Shown here: in pieces, positions 48,560 to 58,745 of the stretch
Layout of the letters: each line of letters starts with the position of its first letter
Position numbering within the stretch: the stretch's first letter is position 1
NCBI GenBank assembly: GCA_004154925.1
Contig: QJNS01000189.1
Location: 1-64,000, forward strand
DNA length: 64,000 nucleotides
Direction of reading: 5' to 3'
Source: Monosporascus cannonballus
Taxonomy: Eukaryota > Ascomycota > Sordariomycetes > Xylariales
The notes under the pieces: generated by a model
Told to the model about the DNA's origin: nothing
The model's database searches: none
Seen by the model: the letters and a program-made list of their open reading frames with translations, nothing else
Position numbers and translations under genes: made by a program

Positions 48560-50846
48560 ACGCAGAGACCGGCTGCAACGGACGAGCGATCACCGAGATA
48601 ACGGGACAGGATAGAAGGTATACGAGTCCGAGGGGGCAGAGGCGCAAACAGGCCGGTAGAGTCTTGTGATGCCGGATCCGTACGAGGTGTTCGGATCAGA
48701 GCCCGGCTCCTTCTCTGTTTCTTCTTGAACGATACACAGTTCCCCCCGTTTAATCAAGGAGGCGGATATCTAGGAGGCGTGTTCCGAATAGGGGGACTGG
48801 TAGTATTATCAGGGCATATCAATCCCGCACGCTTCGTAAGAGGAATTATCAATTAGTTGATGGGGATACACATGTCCGGTCCGTGGTGGGCAGACGGGAG
48901 ACGAGGTGCAACGGGGGTCTCCTGATCCCTGCGCATCTCGCAGCGGTGAGATGCGGGATGGTCTTCTCGTTTCCTATTCGGGAGTTAAGCAACCGCAGGC
49001 TCGCCTTTCTATTGGGGGGGGATCAAGGAATGTCAGGATCGAATAAATGGGCTTTTCGCTTGGCCCTGCTATAATTGGGTCGACGCCTTGACGTGGGGTT
49101 CTGCTGCTGACTTGGCAGCGCGGATCACGGACTCGTGGGTGGGTTGGACGAGGACTGGGGAGGCGTCGCATCGGGCGTCCCAGCACAACTCCGTACTCCC
49201 CTCAGCCTGTCTCTTATCGGGTTTACGGCCGACAATCACTCTGACGAGCCTTGCTTGGCCCGCCTGGTCTAATAAACAATTTCAATCGGACTCGCAGCCC
49301 GTCGGCCAAGCAAATAGTCGACTACGCTCTCAGATGGTGGCCTGTACTATGACAATAATGTAGAGCCGGAATCGGTAGTTTTGCTGACCGCGGCCCCGTC
49401 GTCTCAGATGGTGCCATTATAGCACGACGCTAGCATGGAGGGAAACGCTGAGAGGTTTGAGAGGTTCGTTAGGGTTGTCTCATCATCCCCCCCATTTCAT
49501 TAGTTTTGGGGCTGGACAGCCAAGCCGACGGTACTTTGCCTCAACCCTGGGCGCAACATCTCCTTTTTAGCCGCCGCCGGAGGTTTCTGGTCTACGGGTC
49601 TAGACCCCCTTTCCTTGTTACCTACCTTCCACATACGTTGCGACTCTCACTACTTCGCATCCTACGCCCTACCTCTCATCCTACCTCCCTATGCCTGGTG
49701 GGAACTGGTATCCAGTAAGATCGATACAGCGACACAGCTTACCTCCCAAACCTCCTCTTGACGGGCGCGATACTTCAGCACGTCGCCGTCATCCACACAC
49801 ATTCGAGAACACCCCATGGGCTTTTCCAATGTAAGGAGAGGGCTCCTCCTCTATTTGGCAAAGCAATGAAGGGTATGGGAGGTCAAGCTTGCTTTACAGC
49901 CATCTATTGCGCCACGTGTGTGTGCGCGGAAGCATGAAGGGATTGCGGGGTTTCCCATGTATTGGCGGTGCTGTTTGTTCCCCGCCCCGCATACAACAAC
50001 TAACACGAGGTACTTCTTAGTATGTTAGTAACCAAGAGGGTCTATGACTGGTTGGAAGGGAACGACAAAAAGGCTGCCGATTTCGCAACAATGCTGTTTG
50101 GGGAAACGCATGAATAGGCAGGGAGTGGAATCAATGGGACGAATGCTCACTGTGACTTGTAGGACCGGATCATGACTCCAGGCCATACATACCCTAGCAA
50201 GTTCACGGCCGGGTTGCCTCTGGCGTTTGGTTAGACACGTAAGTGTCAGGGCACAGATCCACGTACATAGGTATTGCGAAATACTACTAATACTTCCTTT
50301 GTATCTCATTGCGGTAGACTTGCAGCCCGCCCGAGTATTGCTAGACGGAGTAGGTAACCTGAATCCTGAACATAGAAAGACGAGAGTGGCAGGGCGGAGC
50401 GGAGCGGGGGAGAAGAGGTCGGCACTCGGTACGTCCGTTACGTGGCCCTGCCGATCCCCTTCCCCACATATCCGCCCCCCACAGTCCGCTCCTCGCGACG
50501 TGCGTCATCGTCATCGTCATCGAATCTCGAGGAAGGAGCTGATACATCACGGTGGCCAACGCGTCTTCTTTGATGCCTTCGTGAATATTTCAATTTTTAT
50601 GTCCCAGCCCGCAAACAACATTGTAGATATGGACAGGATCTTTGTATAGTAATTTTAACACCTCTCATCTCCGCGTGTACCACCGTCCTTAGCGACTCGG
50701 ATCCCCCCCCCTCCCCTCTGCTCTCTTTACGTCCTTAGTTCTCACCACCAACTCGCCGAGTTGCGATTCTCCCCGTCGTAGACAACGTCACAACGCGACA
50801 GCGAACGATCGAACGGCTGTGAACGGTAGCACGGCTGTACCGCGCA
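48560..50846. other. Divergent intergenic region
   Basis: 2.3 kb between the F-box gene (-) and the Ufd1-like gene (+). No gene recognised. A run of 9 C at 50703-50711 and a pyrimidine-rich stretch precede the Ufd1-like start. Confidence 0.5.
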
Positions 50847-53147
50847 ATGGCCGGAGAAGCCACACTCAGGTGGTCGGATTCGTTCAGGGTCGCATCCCCG
50901 TCCGAATATTCATCCGGGGGTCCGAATGGCGACAAGATCATACTCCCTCAATCCGCCCTCGAGCAACTCCTCGCGGCCCCTACTTCCTCGTCGGGTCCGG
51001 CATTGAACGCGTCTGCCCATAATCCGTACACCTCTTCCCGCCCGCAGCACGCCTACTACGGCAACTCTCAACGGCAGCTCCCCCATCCGCTCATGTTCCG
51101 GCTAGTCAACCCCGAGAACGGGAACTTCGTGTACGCCGGCATCCGGGAGTTCTCGGCCGAGGAGGGCGAGGTTCTGCTAAGCCCTTACCTGATGGAAGCA
51201 TTAGGCATACGAGATGGCCACCGCCCGGGGCCTACGAACGGTTCGGGTCCGGCCTCCGCCGACGCGGCCGACCCCGACACGGCCGAGGACCATCCCGCGC
51301 CGCGCATTACCGCACACGCGAGGCAGCTCCCGAAGGGGACCTACGTGCGACTGCGACCGCTCGAGGCCGGCTACGACCCCGACGGCTGGAAGCCGCTGCT
51401 CGAGAGGCGGCTGCGGGAGAGCTACACGACGCTCACGAGCGGCGCCTTCTTATCGGTTCGGGGGGTCAGGGGGGAGACGTTCCGGTTCGTGATCGACCGG
51501 TTCCGGCCCGAGGGAGAGGGCATATGTGTCGTCGACACGGATCTGGAGGTCGACATCGAAGCCCTCAACGAGGAGCAGGCCAGGGAGACCATGCGACGGA
51601 TCATGTCCAAGGCCAAGAAGGCCCCGGGCACGGCGGGCGGGAGCTCGGTCGGGCACGAGCTCGACATCTGGAAGGCGGCCGAGGGTCGCGTCGTCCCCGG
51701 AGACTACGTGGACTACGAGCTGCGGGCCTGGCCCCGCTCGCGCCCCGTCGAGATCGAACTGAGCGGCCCGGGCGACGACTACTCGGTCGACCTGTTCGCG
51801 AGCCCCAGGTCCTCGCGCCAGCGAGCACCCCCTCGCGAGTCCGAGCACGCGTTCGGGGTCTTCCGAGACGACGGAGACGGCCGCAAGAGGATAAGCATCC
51901 CGCCGACGAACGTCGAGATCGAAGACGCCGAGAGCCTCCTGATATCGGTTCACGGGTACCTGCCCGACGGCGAGGGCCCCGGCGGCGACGTCGCTCCGCG
52001 CCCCTTCAAGCTGCGCGTCAGGGCCGGAGCGGACGACGCTTCCGCGGCCGCCAACAGGGCCGGCACGCCTACGGACGTGGACGCCGAGGAGAGATCCCCC
52101 GACGAGGAGCAGTGCCCGAACTGCCGCCAGCGGGTCCCCAAACGGACCATGGTCCTGCACGAGAACTTCTGCCGCCGGAACAACGTCGCGTGTCCGCGCT
52201 GCGCCGGCGTGTTCCGGAAGAACTCGGAAGAGTGGCGGCAGCACTGGCACTGCCCCCACGACGACGCCTACGGCTCCTCGGACAAGGCCAAGGCGAAGCA
52301 CGACCGCGTCTGCCACACGGAACACCGGTGCCCGTCCTGTCCCTTCGTGACGAACTCCCTCCCGGACCTCGCGAGACACCGAACCACCCTGTGCCCGGGC
52401 AAGATCATCCTCTGCCAGTTCTGCCACCTCGAGGTTCCGCAGGAGGGCGATCCGTTCAACCCCTCCGCGGAGACGCTCCTCTCCGGGCTCACGGAGCACG
52501 AGCTCGCCGACGGGGCCCGGACCACCGAGTGTCACCTGTGCTCCAAGATCATACGCCTCCGGGACATGTCGACCCACCTCAAGCACCACGAGCTCGAGAA
52601 GGCCCGCCGACCGAGGCCCGCCATCTGCCGCAACGCCAACTGCGGGCGCACGCTGCACGGGGTCGGCAAGAACGGCGCCGTCGGCACCGCGACCCGGACG
52701 GGACAGGGCCCCGGGAACGACATCGGGCTGTGCTCGCTGTGCTTCACGCCGCTGTACGTCAGCCTGCACGACCCCGAGGGCAAGGCCCTGCGGAGGCGCG
52801 TCGAAAGGCGCTACCTGACGCAGATGATGCAGGGATGCGGCAAGAAGTGGTGCGCGAACCCGTGGTGCAAGACGGGCCGGGGCAACACGAACCTCGAGGC
52901 CAGGGGGTCGGGCGCCCAGGCGGCGCTGCCCCTCGTCAGGCCGCTCGTGGAGAGCTTCAGGGACAGGCGCGAGCCCATGCACTTCTGCGTGGACGAGGCG
53001 AACCAGCGGAGGAGGCGGCTGGCCGAGCTGCTCGCCGCCGACGGCGTCTGGGATCTCGAGTGGTGCGTCGCGGCCTGCGAGGCGGAGGGCGCCAACCCTG
53101 ATAGGGCGGCCGAGTGGCTGGCCAACTGGGCGCCCACCAGATCATGA
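50847..53147 (+). CDS. Ufd1-like protein with zinc fingers, AZUL-like and UBA-like regions
   Basis: Intronless frame of 766 aa. The Ufd1 N-domain occupies about residues 75-250 (MFRLVNPENGNFVYAGIREF, EVLLSPYLMEALGI, KGTYVRLRPLEAGY, LLERRLRESYTTLTSGAFLS), as in the Cdc48 cofactor Ufd1. From about 420 come several Cys/His pairs of TRAF-type/C2H2 spacing: CPNCRQRVPKRTMVLHENFC, CPRCAGVF, HRCPSCPFVTNSLPDLARHR, CQFCHLEV, CHLCSKIIRLRDMSTHLKHH, CRNANCGRTLHG, CSLCFTPL. Near 660, MMQGCGKKWCANPWCKTGRG has the C-x3-C-x4-C spacing seen in the UBE3A AZUL finger. The end (YDLEWC-like VWDLEWCVAACEAEGANPDR) looks UBA-like. Probably a Cdc48/p97-linked ubiquitin factor; the domains beyond Ufd1 are my inference. 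Confidence 0.85.
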   Translation: MAGEATLRWSDSFRVASPSEYSSGGPNGDKIILPQSALEQLLAAPTSSSGPALNASAHNPYTSSRPQHAYYGNSQRQLPHPLMFRLVNPENGNFVYAGIREFSAEEGEVLLSPYLMEALGIRDGHRPGPTNGSGPASADAADPDTAEDHPAPRITAHARQLPKGTYVRLRPLEAGYDPDGWKPLLERRLRESYTTLTSGAFLSVRGVRGETFRFVIDRFRPEGEGICVVDTDLEVDIEALNEEQARETMRRIMSKAKKAPGTAGGSSVGHELDIWKAAEGRVVPGDYVDYELRAWPRSRPVEIELSGPGDDYSVDLFASPRSSRQRAPPRESEHAFGVFRDDGDGRKRISIPPTNVEIEDAESLLISVHGYLPDGEGPGGDVAPRPFKLRVRAGADDASAAANRAGTPTDVDAEERSPDEEQCPNCRQRVPKRTMVLHENFCRRNNVACPRCAGVFRKNSEEWRQHWHCPHDDAYGSSDKAKAKHDRVCHTEHRCPSCPFVTNSLPDLARHRTTLCPGKIILCQFCHLEVPQEGDPFNPSAETLLSGLTEHELADGARTTECHLCSKIIRLRDMSTHLKHHELEKARRPRPAICRNANCGRTLHGVGKNGAVGTATRTGQGPGNDIGLCSLCFTPLYVSLHDPEGKALRRRVERRYLTQMMQGCGKKWCANPWCKTGRGNTNLEARGSGAQAALPLVRPLVESFRDRREPMHFCVDEANQRRRRLAELLAADGVWDLEWCVAACEAEGANPDRAAEWLANWAPTRS

Positions 53148-53159
53148 GGCCCGGGGACG

Positions 53160-53335
53160 GAGAATCGGGTCGTGGCAGCATCGAAGCGGCGGGATATGGC
53201 AGCGTCGGGGTGGCAGGTCATAGCAGCAATCGGGGGCCAGGTCATAGCAGCACTTGGGGGGCAGGGCACAGCAGCATCGGGGCCAGGTCATAGAGGCATG
53301 GGGGCGGTAGATCATGGAGGCATTGAAGTGGCGTT
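53160..53335. repeat. Imperfect G-rich minisatellite
   Basis: About seven degenerate copies of a 20-25 bp unit around ggcaggtcatagcagcat, starting just after the stop codon of the Ufd1-like gene. It would lie in the 3' UTR. Confidence 0.75.
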
Positions 53336-54184
53336 CTGGGTGGGCAGTTCACGCGATCTTGTTGAGCAAACGATACCCGATAAAGGCAGAACGATAGCAT
53401 TCAACGAACATAATGCTTCACGACATCACGTGCTCGGGTGGTTGAAAGGCCCCCGGTGGTTGTTTAGGCGTATGACGTTCATATAAGACGCAGGCTCTGT
53501 GCTAGAGGGCGCCGAGCATAACCCGGTGTATTGTGTCGGTCGTCGATAGCTCCGCGCAGAGCCGACGCCTTGGATGTTGCATCCGCCCCTGGCCAGGTTC
53601 TGTTCGAAAGGACCTAAGACCATTTAAGGGCCCTCGATAACAAGCCATAGCTACGTCTGGACGCGACACGTTCATAATATAGAAAAATCGGGTAATATTT
53701 GGGTAATTGCAGGTTATACATAATTATTAAAATAAAAAATGTTGTAATAACAATTAACGTTATTGCCGGCGCGCGTATTACGGTAAATATCAACGTAATT
53801 GTCGGCGTCGTTGTCGGCATAGCTGTTAGCGTGGCTATAGATGGGTAGGTCGAAATATTCATGGGTCAGAAATACATGGGTGGGTGTTCCCTCGCCCTAT
53901 ATTAGCTAGCCGAAGGGGGGAGGGCTGCGGCATTTGCATTCGCAGCAGTACACACACTTTTTCCTGCGTAGCTGCCTCCTACAACAACAGCCGCCGGTTA
54001 TGCTACCTTATCTTCCAGCAAAACCGCCAGTACCGTGTGCCGAACGTCCCGACATAAACGCGAAGAACAAAATCCCATATTTATCCCAAGATTCTCCAAA
54101 CAACCCCCTAACCGGCTATACCGGGCTTCCATGCCCCGTATCCCGCGACGGTACGCCGCATGGCTATGCACCCGCCGCGTTCGC
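53336..54184. other. Intergenic region
   Basis: No gene seen. AT-rich stretch at 53680-53780. Confidence 0.5.
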
Positions 54185-54321
54185 CTAGTGGCCCTGTGAG
54201 ATGTATTAGCAGATGGAAAGAATCGCTCCACGTCCAGAATTCCGAGATGACTAACGCAGCAGGAGCAGGAGTCACAGGAGGCGCAAGAGCAGGTAGAGCA
54301 GCCGCAGACGGCAGGTTCCAT
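54185..54321 (-). CDS. Metallothionein, 24 residues, two exons
   Basis: Short copper/zinc-binding peptide, cytosolic. Exon 1 (54256-54321) encodes 22 residues opening MEPAVCGC; exon 2 (54185-54193) holds only Gly, His and the stop. Cysteines stand at 6, 8, 11, 13, 16, 19, 21 and 22: eight of 24 residues, in C-x-C and C-C pairs typical of fungal metallothioneins (Neurospora's is 26 aa with 7 Cys and also has an intron). The 62-nt intron has donor GTTAGT, a TGCTAATAC branch site and acceptor CACAG, so it is well supported. The ATG follows ATCACCACCAAC, a good fungal context. Without splicing the frame would run to about 107 aa with no further Cys pattern. Regulation by metal is expected but no site is proven. 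Confidence 0.72.
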
Positions 54322-54477
54322 GTTGGTGGTGATGTGAGTGGTTGACGATGACGAATATAAGGGTATGGGGTTGCTATGCGGCGATTTCGACGTCTTACTG
54401 TAGGTCTTCTCGTGGTATCGAGACGGTTCTGGGAGGTGCGAGGGCATCCCTCAGCTTTCCAACAGAGACGAGACGGC

Positions 54478-54485
54478 TTTAAATA
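54478..54485 (-). promoter_or_regulatory. TATA-like box of the metallothionein gene
   Basis: TATTTAAA on the minus strand, about 160 bp upstream of the metallothionein ATG. Confidence 0.4.
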
Positions 54486-55679
54486 TTCGATATCGCAGCA
54501 AGGGGAAACCGAGCTTCCCCTCTTTCTCCCCCGTCCCTCCAGCGTCTTTCGCCCTCTGACCCCCGCCACCGGCCCCAATCCCAGAGGCAGCTACCTGGCC
54601 GCATACGTGGCCGGCAGCCGTAGTCTAGCCCGCAGTTGGTTCACGGCGCATGGGAACAGCGCTCCATCAAGCCCCCGATCCTACGGTGCGTGGGGAGTTC
54701 TCCAATCGGAGGGCCGGCCCCCACGCGTCGCCGTCCAACCCTCCATCAGAGGAACCCTGATCCGGGAATGTAATGCATTCGTCCCGAATCGGGCACCCGA
54801 GGTCTGCGGAGGCGCGACGCCAGCACCTCACGCGCAACCTCGTTGGTCGGCGCTCGACCGGGCTCTCGTGTCACGCGTCCCACGGGCGAGCGGCCCTGTA
54901 ACCTCGCCTGCAGATATAGTCTGCGGTGGCGAGTGGCGACCTCCTCGTGGGGGGCGTACGACGTGGGGGAGTGGGCGGAGAAATAGAACGCGGGAGATCG
55001 GTCTGGGGAGGATCGGGATCTGAGAGTGCTCGGCGGCTTTCGCCATGTCAATATTTGGCATCCAGGTAGTGAGTACGTAGGGGAGGCACCTAATGACGCG
55101 TTGAGTTCCCCTTTCCACGTGCCCACCAATTGAAAACGGACACTAAACATGGAAGAAGTGGTCAAGGTTATATATTCGCATTAACCATGTAGGTCCTGAA
55201 TTCCTCGACACCTACCTACCTGAGAGCAGCAAGGCAGAAGATCTCGACCTAACTGACACCCCTATGCCCAGAAAAATATCGAAACCGACTATTAGAAGGT
55301 CAATAGTGATTGATACTGCTTACTTTACCCCAAACGATACGAACTCACGATTATCCGGCTCCGTCAGGATATGGCAGTAACAACATTCACCTAATTGTGG
55401 GTGACTGGCTCGACTAATATGGCCAGAGCCTGATCGACCAACAAGGCAACGATAAATATTTAAACATTGCCTGATGACAAAGAATATCTTAACACTAACG
55501 AGCCAATCAAGATCTTGTCCCGTGGTAGTTAGTGGGAAATCATTTTCCTGCATCTCACCTCTTCAACTTCTAAATAGGCTGACGTCTACATACGCGGACA
55601 AAGAGTTTAGCAAGCCACCTGTCCCGACCGTCCTAGGGAAAGAAGGCTGAGGATCAAAACCAGCGGTATAGGTTTGCGG
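54486..55679. other. Intergenic region upstream of the metallothionein gene
   Basis: A 215-codon plus-strand frame (54376-55023) overlaps the metallothionein promoter but has no domain. No other gene seen. Confidence 0.5.
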
Positions 55680-56060
55680 CCTGTCTACCGGCGGTGTCGG
55701 TGAACTCTTCGTCCTCGATGTCGACGTCATCCTCCGCAAAGGGTCCGGGCTATCCTCATTTAATAACCCGACGAACCTGGCCGTTCTCTTCCTCGGCTAA
55801 GATGTCCTTCTCCGGGTTGCCATCTCCAACTTCCCGGCTGTCCTCTTCTTCCGCCACGACATGGGCTAGGGGGGCGGGGCGGCATGTCCCTTCTGCTCGA
55901 GTACGTTAGCACAACCCACGACACACAACCCATCCGGTCCGGTCAGTGATAGAAACACTTACGCTCGTCCCGGCCATCGCCAGGAGAATGCTGTCTCGTC
56001 TGAGCCGAACGCAATCTCGTCGCATACATGGTTGTTTGGTTTTGTTGGCCAGAGCTTGAT
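55680..56060 (-). pseudogene. Decayed acidic coding fragment with a remnant intron
   Basis: One minus-strand frame reads AHVVAEEEDSREVGDGNPEK, DILAEEENGQVRRVIK, then two in-frame stops, then FAEDDVDIEDEEFTDTAGRQ. Upstream lies a well-formed intron (GTAAGT at about 55970, GCTAAC, CAG) preceded by an open frame (CDEIAFGSDETAFSWRW). This looks like a gene broken by nonsense changes close to the RIP block. Family unknown. Confidence 0.33.
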
Positions 56061-57180
56061 CATCCAAGTTTCGCGTTCGGTCCTGATGATGCGGGTTGGG
56101 TTTGGAATACACATATTACATGTTTTAAGATTAAAACTGACCCATGCGCTTATCAAAGCCTATAAAATTTGCCTGGCATGGCAGCAGAAAATAAGGCATA
56201 CAACGTTAGGGGTCCAGTGATTTATGGCCTGACTACAAGTACAAATATCTTGAACAGCCCGTACTTAGAATAATTATAAAGATAACGAGACTTACCCTTC
56301 ACTGTTATACGTATCAACATACGGCTACTCGTCAAGACATAAAGCAAATACAATCAGTCTTTGCTAAAGGGCTTTACCTCTGCGCTCGACGCACCTCTCT
56401 TTGCACTGCTATCCAGATTTAACGTTAAGGGAGCTTGTCCTCTCATCCGTACGGCATGTCGTAGTTGGCTATGTATTGTTTAAATGGCTTCAATTAAGAC
56501 ACAAGTTTCGGATAAGTTCTAGGAGGCTACATATAGCCTTATTCTTGGATACGATAAAATGCTGTTAAATATGCTCCATATAGCTGGCATGCCTTCCCCC
56601 TTTAAAAGCTGATGCCTTGTTTTCATTAAGGGGTCCTCAAAGCGTCGTCACCACTTAAGGTGCTTACTTACCTTATGTATCCCGAATTCTGAAGCACTGT
56701 GCCAACTCCCTGCCGTAATCTTCTTTTCACCTGTTAAGGCTTAAAACAAAAATTCCATCAAGCCTCCAGCTTCCCATTCATCCACCTATCCATCCATCCA
56801 TCTATCTATCCATCCACCCACAATCGCACAAACACACGCACACACACGCACACACACGCACCTTGGCACCTGACACCTACCTACCTACCCACCTACCTAC
56901 ATACATACATACATACATTCATACATACACATACATACACATACATACGAAATGGCACCCAAAAAGAACAAGAACAACCAGAAGAGCGGCTAGGGTTTGC
57001 AATGGGTACCCAATTGTGACGGCTTGGCGGTTTAACCAACTATTAAACCTTAAGTCGACGGGTTTATGTTGGCAGGAGTATCGTGGGAATCTGAGCAATA
57101 GATATAATAATCGTGTTACGTCTCGTAATTCTAAGGGTGCCTTGGATAACGATATTATATTACAAGCTAAAATTATTTAA
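56061..57180. other. AT-richer border region
   Basis: Transition from mixed-composition sequence to the AT-rich block. It contains the microsatellites listed at 56783-56949. A 12-codon ATG frame (MAPKKNKNNQKSG) at 56952 stops at once and may be the front of a lost gene. No gene called. Confidence 0.45.
56783..56949. repeat. Cluster of short tandem repeats
   Basis: Three adjacent microsatellites: (catc)n at about 56783-56818, (cacacacgca)n at about 56832-56861, and (ctac)/(atac)n at about 56876-56949. Confidence 0.85.
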
Positions 57181-57466
57181 ATTATGGAAATAATAAGCGT
57201 ATATATTTTCTTCCCTTTTGGCTTAATTATTTGTAATTATACGGCTGGTAATAATTATAATCGCTTATAATTTTTTTTACTTATTTCTGATTACTGGCTT
57301 GGTAATAATTACCGTTACGTAACCTTATGGGGTGGCCCGTATGATCTTTGTTTAACCGTTTTTTAAGGCCGGAGCTTATTAGGTCGTAATACGATTTTCC
57401 CCTTCCAAAATCTTGCCCTTAAGATTTTTTTCTTTTTTTTTTTTCGTTTGGTAAGTATCCCCCTTT

Positions 57467-57840
57467 TTGCTTTTAATTATGTTGTTTCGTATTTCTAAAA
57501 TTTGTTACGTTCCCCGTTTTTTTACCATTCGTCGCGTTGATTTTGTAAAAGCCTTTAATAAATTTGGTTACGAAGTTATGTTTTGCTTTTATTATTTTTC
57601 GAAAAACATAAGGTATAAAATAATGGAAAACGTTTTAAGGTATAAGGAATATATTAATCGGGGTCTATTTTGTAATAGTACCGGCGTATTTATTTTGTCG
57701 CAGTTAGGCTGATCGCGAGAAAAGATTGCATGGAGTATAGGAAGTGATAATTGTCTGACTAGAATTAAGCTCCAAGGAGCGGTAGTTAGGAAGCTTTCTA
57801 TATACTGTAAGAACGCCGGAATAAGGTTTTCCCGGATGCT
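57467..57840 (+). mobile_element. Relic ORF of a repeated fungal element with Cys-rich region
   Basis: A frame survives RIP as LFRISKICYVPRFFTIRRVD, then RYKEYINRGLFCNSTGVFIL and, after stops, REKIAWSIGSDNCLTRIKLQ. Reading TpA-type changes back in thought, the middle resembles the C-x2-C...G-x-x-C-D-G-x-G-V Cys-rich region of a repeat-associated ORF family common in fungal transposon-rich DNA. The comparison is by eye. Confidence 0.4.
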
Positions 57841-58449
57841 ATAGAGCTTGATAATTAATACAGATACCCTTATTTTACGATATACCCCTCAAATAAAAGG
57901 AAGTTATTTTTTTAAATTTGCTTATCGTAATTTTTATAATTTTTAAATAATTATAATAAATAAAAAAATTAATTTAATTAATTAATTTAATTAAAAAATA
58001 AATTATATATATATTAAGTACGTAAAAGAAAAATTATTATTATATTTGTTTTTTTATTATCGCCATAATAACAAATAATAAAATAATAAGGTTTACGTTT
58101 TGCTTATTTATTTTTCTATTATTTTCGCATATTAAAAATTTTTTTTTCTTTATTTTTTTCAGTTCGTATAATAATTTCGTAAATATTTTATATTAAAAAA
58201 ATAATTACGATATTAACGTATATAATATAAATTATCCTTATTATTATTATTATTACTATTAAAAATAATTTTTATTTTTTTATTTTTTATACGTATATTA
58301 CATATATTATAAATTATTAAATATATTAATTATTAATTGCAATTATTAATAATAATAAGAATAATATTAATAATAATATAAATATTATTATTATTAAATA
58401 ATTTTATTTAAATTTATTAATAATAATTATAATAAATATTTTTTTAAAT

Positions 58450-58745
58450 TTAACGTATTACGGCCGTTCGCGTTTACGTAATGCGCGTAACGCGTACGGA
58501 AGCCGCCGCCGCCGCCGTTATTACTACAAACGCCGCGGCCGACGCCGAACGCGAACAAAACGTTTTTACTTTACTTATGCCCGCGCTTATTATTACGCCT
58601 ACGACGTCCGTAACGTCCGTAACGCCCGTTCGCCCGTCCCGTTAACGTTCCGTACGTATAATATGCCGTTCCGAACCTTATTTCGGTTATTTACGTTCCG
58701 CATTTGCCGGCCGCTTTAACGGTACGTATTATAACGCCGCCGTAA
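58450..58745. other. CpG-retaining patch inside the RIP block
   Basis: About 300 bp of near-50% GC in which almost every C is followed by G and CpA is nearly absent. It probably marks an ancestrally GC-rich segment whose CpA/TpG sites were all lost while CpG sites were spared. Confidence 0.7.

Noticed and set aside
46734..48647. 637-codon Arg/Pro-rich frame on the minus strand
   Set aside because: It is a shifted frame of the F-box gene; composition is pure GC-frame artefact.
51450..52982. 510-codon antisense frame over the Ufd1-like gene
   Set aside because: Same artefact of high GC third positions.
54376..55023. 215-codon frame upstream of the metallothionein gene
   Set aside because: It overlaps the metallothionein promoter on the other strand, shows mixed codon use and no domain.
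56832..56949. Regular short repeats considered as a CRISPR-like array
   Set aside because: They are simple microsatellites without spacers, in a fungal genome.
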